Position numbers and translations under genes: made by a program
The notes under the pieces: generated by a model
Told to the model about the DNA's origin: nothing
What the model saw: only the letters and a program-made list of their open reading frames with translations
Databases searched by the model: none
NCBI GenBank assembly: GCA_028824295.1
Contig: JAPPED010000027.1
Coordinates: 100,413-164,412 of the forward strand
Length of the DNA: 64,000 nt
Reading direction: 5' to 3'
From: Rhodospirillales bacterium
GTDB taxonomy: Bacteria > Pseudomonadota > Alphaproteobacteria > TMED109
Part shown: piece by piece, positions 56,880 to 64,000 of the stretch
Layout of the letters: the number at the start of each line of letters is the position of its first letter
Position numbering within the stretch: the first letter of the stretch is position 1

Positions 56880-59054
56880 TCAGTTTCCCCCCGGCTGACG
56901 CTCCACCTGCGGATCACGCCGTTCGAGGATCAGGTAGCCGAGGGAGTTGACGACGACCTGAAACCCGTCGGGCACCACCGTGGTCGTCTGCTCCTCGACG
57001 ATGACCGCCGGGCCGGGGACTGCACCATCCCGGACGAGGTCGTTGCGGCGATACGTCGTCGCCGTCACATAGTCGGCGCGGATCGCGTCAAAGAGCCGTC
57101 GGCCGGCCGCCGCCGGTCCCTGGCCTCCTGCCGGCTGCAGGTCCGTCGATCCGACACTGACCGCTGTCGGCGACGGGAGGGCGCCATCTTTCGTCGCGGA
57201 CGTAATCGAGGAATCCCTTCGGGCGGTAACGGTGAGCGTCCAGCTCAGAACCTCGCGTTCCTGATCGGGGAGAGTCCGGCTGAAGAGGCGCGCGTATTCC
57301 GTGTCGAAGGCGGCGGCCAGGGTCTCACGGTCCGCGTCCGCCAGCGGGCGGCTGGCAAGCGGTACCACAATCTCGTGTCCCTGCCCCACATAGCGCATGT
57401 AGACGTGCCGGGTTTCTTCGAGCTCCGCATTCGCTCCGGCCCCCGCCAACACCACCGCTCGCGCCTCCGCCTGCATCTCTTCGAGCAATGCATTGGCCGC
57501 CCGGGGATCAAACTCGGTAAGACGCATGTAGCGGCTGCGGACCACCTCGTACGACACCGCGGCCCGGAGCATGCCGATCGCCGATCCGACCCCGGCACCG
57601 GTCGGCACGATGACGCGATCGACGTCGAGCTTCTGGGCGAGGCGCGCCGCATGCAGCGGCGCGGCGCCGCCGAACGCGATCATCGTCCGGGCGGAGACGT
57701 CCTTCCCCCATTCGACGGCATGGACCCGGGCCGCGTTGGCCATGTTTTCGTCGACGACTTCAGAAATCGACAGCGCCGCGACCGGGTCCGCCAGCTCGAG
57801 CGGCCGTCCGACGGCGCCCCGAATCGACTCGGCCGCCCGCTCCGGGACCAGTTGCAACGAGCCGCCTGCGAAGTCCGCCGGATCGATGCGCCCGAGCACG
57901 ACGTCGGCGTCAGTCACCGTCGGGCGCTCGCCACCACGGTCGTAGCAGGCGGGCCCCGGGTCGGCTCCCGCACTGGCCGGACCCACGTTCAGCCGGCCCA
58001 TCGCGTCGACTCCCGCGATGGAGCCGCCGCCCGCACCGATCTCCACCATTTCGATGGCGGGAATGCGAACCGGCAGGCCGCTGCCCTTCAGGTTGCGGTA
58101 GGCGCGGGCAACCTCGAACGTGCGGGTCGTCTGCGGCTCGAACCCGTCGATGAGGGCCAGCTTGGCGGTCGTCCCGCCCATGTCGAAGGACAGCGCGTTC
58201 TCGCAGTCGCACTCGCGCGCGATCTCGGCGGCGAGGATCGCACCGCCCGCCGGACCGGACTCGACCAGCCGGATCGGAAAACGCGACGCGATCTCGAGGG
58301 TGGTGAGCCCGCCGCCCGATGTCATGAGCAGCAGCGGGCACTCGAGGCCGAGACCGCGAAGGGCAGTGTCGAGGCGCCCGAGGTAGCTGGACATTCGCGG
58401 CTGCACGTACGCGTTGGCACAGGCCGTCGACTGGCGCTCGTACTCGCGGATCTCGGGGCACACCTCGCTCGAGAGCGTGACGCGGAGGTCCGGCAGGGCC
58501 TCGCGGAGAATCGCTCCGACCCGCCGCTCGTGGGAGGGATTCGCATAGGCGTGGAGCAGCCCGACGGCGACCGCCTCGATCGCGTGGCGCTCGAACCGGG
58601 GCAAGAGGGCGTGCACGGACTGCTCGTCCAGGGGAACCAGAACGTGGCCCGCGTGATTCATCCGCTCGGTGACCGGCCAGCGCAGGTGGCGGGGCACGAG
58701 CGGGGCCGGCCGGTCGATGGAAATATCGTACTGCTCGAAGCGGTTCTCGAGCGCCATCTCGACCGAGTCCCGGAAGCCTTCGGTCACGATCAGCGCCGTC
58801 CTCGCGCCGGTCCGTTCGATCAGGGCGTTGGTGGCGAGCGTGGTACCGTGAATGACTAGGCCGACCGCGGCCGGCTCCACGCCTGCTTCGGCGACGGCCT
58901 GACGGACGGCCGCGACCACGCCCTCTTCCGGGACGTCCGGGGTGGTCAGCACCTTGGCGGTGACGATTTCGCCCCCGGCGAGCGCAAGCGCCACGTCCGT
59001 GAAGGTGCCGCCGACATCAACGGCGATTCGGCAACGGGGTGCTGTTTCAGTCAC
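56880..59054 (-). CDS. hyuA: Hydantoinase A / oxoprolinase family protein
   Basis: 724 residues from a GTG at 59054. The N-terminal ATP-binding ribonuclease-H-like fold is clear (IAVDVGGTFTDVALALAGGE, GLVIHGTTLATNALIERTGARTALIVTEGFRD), with a second phosphate motif in DMGGTTAKLALIDG and the GAGGGSIAGVD loop, then FGGAAPLHAARLAQKL. HyuA supplies the ATPase half of the HyuAB enzyme. It is normally next to hyuB; here 1117 bp containing a toxin-antitoxin pair separate the two. Substrate unknown. Confidence 0.93.
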   Translation of the reverse strand: MTETAPRCRIAVDVGGTFTDVALALAGGEIVTAKVLTTPDVPEEGVVAAVRQAVAEAGVEPAAVGLVIHGTTLATNALIERTGARTALIVTEGFRDSVEMALENRFEQYDISIDRPAPLVPRHLRWPVTERMNHAGHVLVPLDEQSVHALLPRFERHAIEAVAVGLLHAYANPSHERRVGAILREALPDLRVTLSSEVCPEIREYERQSTACANAYVQPRMSSYLGRLDTALRGLGLECPLLLMTSGGGLTTLEIASRFPIRLVESGPAGGAILAAEIARECDCENALSFDMGGTTAKLALIDGFEPQTTRTFEVARAYRNLKGSGLPVRIPAIEMVEIGAGGGSIAGVDAMGRLNVGPASAGADPGPACYDRGGERPTVTDADVVLGRIDPADFAGGSLQLVPERAAESIRGAVGRPLELADPVAALSISEVVDENMANAARVHAVEWGKDVSARTMIAFGGAAPLHAARLAQKLDVDRVIVPTGAGVGSAIGMLRAAVSYEVVRSRYMRLTEFDPRAANALLEEMQAEARAVVLAGAGANAELEETRHVYMRYVGQGHEIVVPLASRPLADADRETLAAAFDTEYARLFSRTLPDQEREVLSWTLTVTARRDSSITSATKDGALPSPTAVSVGSTDLQPAGGQGPAAAGRRLFDAIRADYVTATTYRRNDLVRDGAVPGPAVIVEEQTTTVVPDGFQVVVNSLGYLILERRDPQVERQPGGN

Positions 59055-59168
59055 AAGCTTGCCACAGCCAGACCTTCGTGCGCTCCGCGTTCCTCGGGCT
59101 CAGCTTCCTCGCGCCGATTGGCATATCCAGTTCCGGGTCGCCGGGCCGCAGCGGCGGGATGTAGCCAG

Positions 59169-59453
59169 TCAAGCGCAATGTTGTGACACTCCCACGGCAT
59201 AGGTAGCTGGAGCGTCGCGAGCAGCAACGGTTGGTGCCGGCACCCTGAAATCCTCGTGGTTCATCCTTGGGAATGGCCAGCCGATGTCGGCCACTGCCAT
59301 ACAGGTGCACCACTTCACGGAGCGATATATCCCACAGTACGAGAGGCGCCTCGGGGCTCGCTGCTGAGCCGACGACAGCCGTTGGCAATCGCTGCGCCAC
59401 CTGATCAGCACGTGCAGGTCAAGCAGGGCTCTCACAACCTCAACGCTTCCCAC
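59169..59453 (-). pseudogene. Frameshifted PIN (VapC) toxin gene
   Basis: The first part reads VRALLDLHVLIRWRSDCQRLSSAQQ, the N-terminus of a VapC-like toxin, although the conserved Asp (usually in LLDTHVL) is followed here by a changed residue. A neighbouring frame then carries the continuation SPEAPLVLWDISLREVVHLYGSGRHRLAIP, and the rest does not match. The toxin is therefore disrupted by at least one frameshift, leaving an intact antitoxin upstream. A sequencing error cannot be excluded. Confidence 0.7.
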
Positions 59454-59671
59454 TCCCCTTCCGCCACCACGGGCCCCACGATGTCCCTAACCACGGTAAC
59501 CGTCCCAACCAGTCTCGACTGTGGCCGCCCGACGTCGACGCTACGCACCGGGCGCAGTTCCGCCACCGGCCGACCGTGTTTCAAAATGACCGCGGATTTT
59601 CCCGTCGCGGAGACGCGATCAAGGACAGCCAGGCAGCGGGCCTTGAAGTCGGAAGCTTTGGTCGTTTCCAT
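59432..59671 (-). CDS. Phd/YefM-type antitoxin, possibly orphaned
   Basis: 79 residues. METTKASDFKARCLAVLDRVSATGKSAVILKHGRPVAELRPV is the N-terminal part of a Phd-type antitoxin, with the usual conserved hydrophobic pattern. It overlaps the start of the damaged toxin frame at 59169-59453. If the toxin is dead, the antitoxin may be a leftover or may counter related PIN toxins elsewhere in the genome. Confidence 0.85.
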   Translation of the reverse strand: METTKASDFKARCLAVLDRVSATGKSAVILKHGRPVAELRPVRSVDVGRPQSRLVGTVTVVRDIVGPVVAEGEWEALRL

Positions 59672-60078
59672 ATGACCAGTTTTGCTGACTCGTCATGTCT
59701 TATCAATTTGGGGTCGGAACGACAGTCACTATTCCGAAAGCGGACGAAGATCAGCATCCGCTCGGCAGGTCATCCGCGCGCGACGGCGTGCCGTTGGAAA
59801 TACCGTTATCGGGGGCCTGCAGCCCCCGAGACCGACATTCGATCACAGTTCCGGTCTGAAGCGCTGCAAACGTCTGACATATCGAGAGGTTTTCGCCAGA
59901 GCCGCAGCCTGTCCACCCGAAGTGACCGATCTTGATCGGCGTAGTCGCATCGATCCGAACTCGCGCTCAAGCGCCCCCAAGGTCATTTCAGGCTGCAAGC
60001 CCGACGATGACCTTTCCATTCGCGGCCCGCCTGACAAGCGGGTGCCCCGGCTGTCCATTGCCGGGCCCTGCCTGCCAT
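59672..60078. other. Gap without a recognised gene (407 bp)
   Basis: Between the antitoxin gene and the end of the large autotransporter gene. The inverted word CGGGGGCTGCA-like at about 59810-59830 could be a weak hairpin, but no T-run is present. Nothing else seen. Confidence 0.35.
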
Positions 60079-63000
60079 TTACCATCGCGCGGTGGCTCTG
60101 ACTCCGATGCGGCTCTCGGGGTTGTCGTTGGCCGGCAGCAGCCGCGAGACTTCCAGGCGCAGCGCCAGGTTTTCGCGCCGCGCACCGACCACCTCCCAGC
60201 CGAGACCGAGACCGAACCGGTGCTCGGGCGCCGCATTCCCGTCCGGCTTCTCATTCCGAACCCCCTCGACGTCGAGCCCGAACACCAGACCCGCATCGCG
60301 CGCCTCCTGCAGACGCCAGGCGTGGATGTACTCGCGGCCCGTCTCCGTGAGCCCCAGACCGAATTCCGGCACCCCCGTCCAGCTCCCGCCGAACAGGGCG
60401 ACGCCATAGCCGACACGCGCCTCGAGACGGCGCCGGTCCGACCCGTCGTCGTGCGCCGCGGCCAGCGCGCGCGCCGTCTCCGGGCGCAGCAGCGCGTCCA
60501 TGCCGCCCGTCGCCTCCGACCCGACCGCCTGGCGCAGCGTCAGCTCCAGGCCCCGGTCACTGTCGGGCGACGGGTCCCAGGCCAGCGAGCCCGCAAAGCC
60601 CCGCTCGCTCAGGCCCCCGTCCTCGTGCGTCAGCAGGCCCCGCGCCGCAACCTCCGCCCGCATCCCGAGCGAGGGATCGGCCCACAGGAGCCTCGCCCCG
60701 ATATCCGCCCCGAACCCGGTCTCCGCGTCGCCCCCGTCATGGCGCACGCCCACCTCCAGCGTCGGCACCAGCGTCCCGAGGCCGCGCCACGTCCCTTCGA
60801 GGCCCAGCCGCAGCCGCGTCACGTCCGCCTCCGACGACGCAAGGCTGCCGCCGCTCCCGCGCACCTCGTCGGACGTCGTGCGCACGACCAGCGCATCCGA
60901 CGTCACGCTGAGCTCCAGACCGCCCTCGGCCGGCGCCTTGGCAACGACCCCGCGCCCGCCCAGCGCCGCCATCATGAGGTCCATGTCGGTCTCGATCGGC
61001 GCCTGGTCCGCAGGCGTCAGCGTCAGCGTCCCCGCACCGTAGCCGGCGATACCCCACAGCGACAGCCGCTCGCTCGCCGCGTAGCGCCCCCAGGGGTAGA
61101 GACCCGTCAGCGTTGTTTCCACCGCGCCGCCGCCGGCCGGGCTCCGGTAGTCCCCCTCGCCGAGCGAGTGCGCCACCACCAGGCCGGCGGTCCCCCGGCC
61201 CCGCGTGACGTCCGCACCCAGCATCGCGCTCGCCACCTCGCCTTCGAGCGTGAGATCCCCCTCGCGCCCGTCGAAGCGCGTGAGCGCCCCACCGCCCCAC
61301 AGCGCGCCGAACCCGCTCTCCGCCGTGCCCTCGGTCAGCGCAAAGGAGAAGCTGCTCAGCAGCTCGCGCCCGCTCACCGCGCGGGACGTCAAGGCAGAGG
61401 CCTCGGTCTCCTCGTCCGCGCCGCGCAGCCACTCCGCCAGCGTCTCGAGGCCGGCCTCGGTCTCGCGCTCTTCCAGTGCCCCGGACGCGCCGACCCGCTG
61501 GCCGGCGAGGGTGAGTTCCATGCCGGGAGCCCGTGCCGCCTCCATCCGGCCCGCCACCGCACCGATCACCTGGTCTGCAACCGTGCGCCCAAAGCGCGCG
61601 AGCCACGCAGCCGGCATCGGGTCGTCGTTGACGATGGTGCCCGTCGCCTCCCCCCGGTTGATGGTGATGGTCCTCGACGCGTCGTCGCACAGTTCCGCGT
61701 CGCTGATCCTGACCCTCACCGTCTCCCCGCCGTCGTCGATCGAGTCGTCGAGGATGCGGACGAATTCGGTCCACTCGGTGACCCCGGGCGGCTGCCACAG
61801 CGTCGACTTCGGACGCTGCAAGTAGTCGACCCCCTCGGTCGCCGAGCCGGTGTCGAGGGTCTCGAAGTCGTAGCAGACATACTCGTCCAGCGCCCGCGAG
61901 AGCTTGACGGTGAAGTGCAGCCAGCCGCCTCTCTCACTCCCCCTAGTGTTCTCAATCCGCATGTCCACGTCCGGCAACGGGGTCGTGCTGCTCGCGGGCG
62001 CGTCGATCGTCCCTGTCGCCTGCCCCGTGGTGATCGACAGCGGGCCGAACTCGACCCCCCGGGGCGTGATCACCCGCGCATTGGCGATCTCGACGTTCAC
62101 CGTCTCGCCGTCATCGGCAGCGGCATCCTCCATCAGCGCAACCGAACCCGGTCGCACCGTCTCCCCTGCCGAGAAGAGGATCCGGTAGCTCGCCTCCCGG
62201 TAGTCGGCGTTCGCGGTGGCGGTGCCGCCCGAAACGGTCCGGAAGTCGACCGCGATGGTCGCGCTCACGGCCTTCGACAGGCTGACGTCGAAGGCGAGGT
62301 TGGCGGAGTCCTCGGTACCGCTGGTGTCGGCGATCGAGAGGCTCGGCAGGCTGCCGAGGTCGGGCGGGTTCGAATCGGTGCTCAGGGTCAGCGCAGGCGA
62401 GCCGTCGAGCCGGCCCCCGCTCCCGGTGCACAGGGCGCCCTGCTCGTTGCAGGGCCGGTTGCCGCGCAGCGTGACGGTGACGGGCTTCGTCTCGTCGACC
62501 GGCGCTACTCTCATGCGCCAGTGATTGCTGTAGAGATTGCCCCCCGTGCGCTCCTTGTGAATGCGCACCGCCCCGTCCATGCGCCCGTTGGTCACGCTGA
62601 AGGCATGATCGCGCATCTCCCGGTACGGGATGCGCACGCCTTCGGACAGCTTGAGGTCGAACCGGTATCGCAGGGCGCCATTGACGAACAAGGCTTCGGC
62701 GGATTCCAGCGTCGGGATGAGCGGCGGTATCCGGTTGCTGCCCTTGACGTTCATCATGATGGAATAGGAAGGAAAGTTTAAACTTCCATTGAGCCTGAAG
62801 GCATTTTCGATAAGCCATCCTTCGGCTCCCGTCTCAGCGCCGCTTAACGTCGCCCCTATTTGGAAATCGTATGGGCTGTTGCCTACGCTAACGATATTCA
62901 CCAGGTATCCGGTATTCGGAAGCAATCTGGTATTTGAAGGTGCCGTGAAATCGTTCACGGCTCCTTCGTTCAGCGGGGACGGAGTGCTTAGCGTAGCCAC

Positions 63001-63402
63001 CAGATCGCCCAGATTGTTGGTCTCGCTGCTGTCGAACCTGTGAACCGAAACCGTAATGGTTTCAGTGCTCGAGGAAGTGTCCCCGTGGATGTGGATTCCG
63101 ACGGAACTCAGATCGTAACCCGCAGTATTGCTACCGGTAGTAAATCCCTGCGTGATTCTGCCGGACGCAGAGTCTCCTGCGACTACGAAGTTGTCGCGAT
63201 TTTCACCTGCGTTGCTGACAAGCGTCGTCTGGGCATCGGCGGCGGTGGCCGTGACGAGCAGCACCGAAAGGGCCAGCAGGGCGCGCGCGAGTCCGGCGCC
63301 GGGGGGCGCGGCGCCGAAACCAAACGTCCTGAGTGCCGCCGCGACCGGGGGGGCCCGCGGCCGACCGCCGCCTTCGCAGAGACCCAACCGGAAGACGCTC
63401 AC
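60079..63402 (-). CDS. Large autotransporter with choice-of-anchor and Calx-beta-like domains
   Basis: 1107 residues from a GTG at 63402, supported by GAGGAAGG and by the position of the signal peptide (hydrophobic [18 protein letters not shown] near 45-57). The next part reads like a choice-of-anchor (R-type) domain ([23 protein letters not shown]). Two Calx-beta-like repeats follow ([33 protein letters not shown]...[11 protein letters not shown] and [19 protein letters not shown]...[12 protein letters not shown]). The C-terminal third is a beta barrel (residues about 800-1107) ending VRATARW. It is probably a surface adhesin or Ca-binding display protein. It starts inside the end of a truncated topA frame. 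Confidence 0.85.
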   Translation of the reverse strand: MSVFRLGLCEGGGRPRAPPVAAALRTFGFGAAPPGAGLARALLALSVLLVTATAADAQTTLVSNAGENRDNFVVAGDSASGRITQGFTTGSNTAGYDLSSVGIHIHGDTSSSTETITVSVHRFDSSETNNLGDLVATLSTPSPLNEGAVNDFTAPSNTRLLPNTGYLVNIVSVGNSPYDFQIGATLSGAETGAEGWLIENAFRLNGSLNFPSYSIMMNVKGSNRIPPLIPTLESAEALFVNGALRYRFDLKLSEGVRIPYREMRDHAFSVTNGRMDGAVRIHKERTGGNLYSNHWRMRVAPVDETKPVTVTLRGNRPCNEQGALCTGSGGRLDGSPALTLSTDSNPPDLGSLPSLSIADTSGTEDSANLAFDVSLSKAVSATIAVDFRTVSGGTATANADYREASYRILFSAGETVRPGSVALMEDAAADDGETVNVEIANARVITPRGVEFGPLSITTGQATGTIDAPASSTTPLPDVDMRIENTRGSERGGWLHFTVKLSRALDEYVCYDFETLDTGSATEGVDYLQRPKSTLWQPPGVTEWTEFVRILDDSIDDGGETVRVRISDAELCDDASRTITINRGEATGTIVNDDPMPAAWLARFGRTVADQVIGAVAGRMEAARAPGMELTLAGQRVGASGALEERETEAGLETLAEWLRGADEETEASALTSRAVSGRELLSSFSFALTEGTAESGFGALWGGGALTRFDGREGDLTLEGEVASAMLGADVTRGRGTAGLVVAHSLGEGDYRSPAGGGAVETTLTGLYPWGRYAASERLSLWGIAGYGAGTLTLTPADQAPIETDMDLMMAALGGRGVVAKAPAEGGLELSVTSDALVVRTTSDEVRGSGGSLASSEADVTRLRLGLEGTWRGLGTLVPTLEVGVRHDGGDAETGFGADIGARLLWADPSLGMRAEVAARGLLTHEDGGLSERGFAGSLAWDPSPDSDRGLELTLRQAVGSEATGGMDALLRPETARALAAAHDDGSDRRRLEARVGYGVALFGGSWTGVPEFGLGLTETGREYIHAWRLQEARDAGLVFGLDVEGVRNEKPDGNAAPEHRFGLGLGWEVVGARRENLALRLEVSRLLPANDNPESRIGVRATARW

Positions 63403-63509
63403 TGCACGCCTTCCTCGCGCCCGATGGCCGCTGCTGTCGGCCGCAACTTCTTGTCGCGGTTCCTCCGAGGCCTGAGCCTGCATCTTCGCCAGCGGCTGCC
63501 GCCGTCGAG

Positions 63510-63719
63510 CGCGACGCCCTCGTAGAGGCCCTGTGCGACCGACATGGTCTTGCGCACGCCGAAGCCGAGCCGGCGCGAGGCCTCCTGCTGCAGGGCCGTC
63601 GTGGTGAAGGGCGGGACGGGGTCGCGCTGGACCGCGTCCCGTTCGACCGAGGCGACGCGGAAGATGCCCGCGCGGATGCGCTTCCCGGCCGTTTCCGCCG
63701 CCGCCGCGCTCAGGCTCAT
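63510..63719 (-). pseudogene. topA: Fragment of DNA topoisomerase I gene
   Basis: One frame reads [50 protein letters not shown]. This is the TopA core motif PPFTTSTLQQEASRKLGF...RTM-VAQ-LYEG. Only about 70 residues remain; downstream the frame becomes unrelated ([11 protein letters not shown]) and runs to a stop at 63399, overlapping the autotransporter start. It is therefore a truncated copy, from a recombination or insertion event, not a working topoisomerase. A full topA should exist elsewhere. Confidence 0.78.
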
Positions 63720-64000
63720 CGACGCCGCCGTGAAGGAAGGGCGGCCCGGGGCTACGGTCGGTGAGGCGCACGCCGGTCCATGTCCCGCCCGGCCGCCATG
63801 GCGGCCGCGTTGCTGAGTCCAAGACTCCCTCCATTAACGGCTCGGAGGCGTCATGGAAAATGCCGATCCGGTGAATCTGCATGCCGACCGGGCCATGGCG
63901 GCGGGGCGGCCGGCCGCCGCTTCCGGAGCCCCGTTCGGAAGGGTTCCGGCGCCCGCGTCCGCCAGAACCCCCGGTCCCATAAGGCGAAGCTATCCGCGCG
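63720..64000. other. Right-edge region without a recognised gene (281 bp)
   Basis: Open frames reach the window edge on both strands but none shows a recognisable family. A plus-strand frame starting near 63853 (MENADPVNLHADRAMAAG) is unsupported. Confidence 0.3.

Noticed and set aside
56862..58859. Plus-strand frame (665 aa) opposite hyuA
   Set aside because: Antisense to hyuA, with no recognised domain.
59932..62781. Long plus-strand open frame (949 aa) opposite the large autotransporter
   Set aside because: Low-complexity, Arg/Pro/Ala-rich product with no family; the minus-strand frame has clear Calx-beta and barrel domains. Typical GC-rich antisense artefact.

Overview
The window reads as a chromosome segment of a GC-rich alphaproteobacterium, probably free-living or host-associated and uncultured. 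Four things point there: an F1-only ATP synthase operon (atpHAGDC) with no F0 genes, rppH beside a CtpA-type S41 peptidase, an alphaproteobacterial-type SspB, and a circularly permuted two-piece tmRNA gene on the minus strand (about 16979-17298, tag ANDNSREVALAA) that is easy to miss. No assignment below class level is attempted.

Layout. 1-722: end of an S41 peptidase, then rppH. 723-8196: accessory block with two small DNA-binding-type genes, a sensor kinase fused to its own response regulator, a secreted trypsin-like protease with Sel1-type repeats, and a TbpB-like surface lipoprotein. 8197-13090: atpHAGDC. 13314-19395: 3-oxoadipyl-CoA thiolase, class I fumarase, sspB, ssrA, a Phd/VapC module and cinA. 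19623-31131: catabolic genes (TPP enzyme, acyl-CoA ligase, class II aldolase, SDR, 3-hydroxyacyl-CoA dehydrogenase, aldo/keto reductase), a LysR regulator and a DUF4143-type ATPase.

31460-48000 is the most interesting part. It holds a steroid 5-alpha-reductase-family protein and a 3-beta-HSD-like SDR one base apart, a Tsx-like porin, an FAD amine-oxidase-type enzyme, a Rieske oxygenase, an RND/MMPL exporter, a LolA-like periplasmic protein, and a protein very close to eukaryotic sterol C24-methyltransferase (Erg6/SMT). I read it as a candidate bacterial sterol-modifying and trafficking locus. A TnpB gene bounded by 19-bp inverted repeats sits inside it, just upstream of the exporter. An active/inactive M16 peptidase pair follows.

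48554-64000: a nucleotidyltransferase-fold gene whose promoter lies inside a perfect 13-bp inverted repeat, a Cache-domain autotransporter, an IS630 remnant, hydantoinase/oxoprolinase genes hyuA and hyuB separated by an opposite-strand FitA/VapC-type toxin-antitoxin pair, a decayed second Phd/VapC pair, and a large Calx-beta autotransporter abutting a fragment of topA. Starts given as GTG or TTG, and starts moved inward from the longest reading frame, were chosen by ribosome-binding-site spacing, signal-peptide position or family length.
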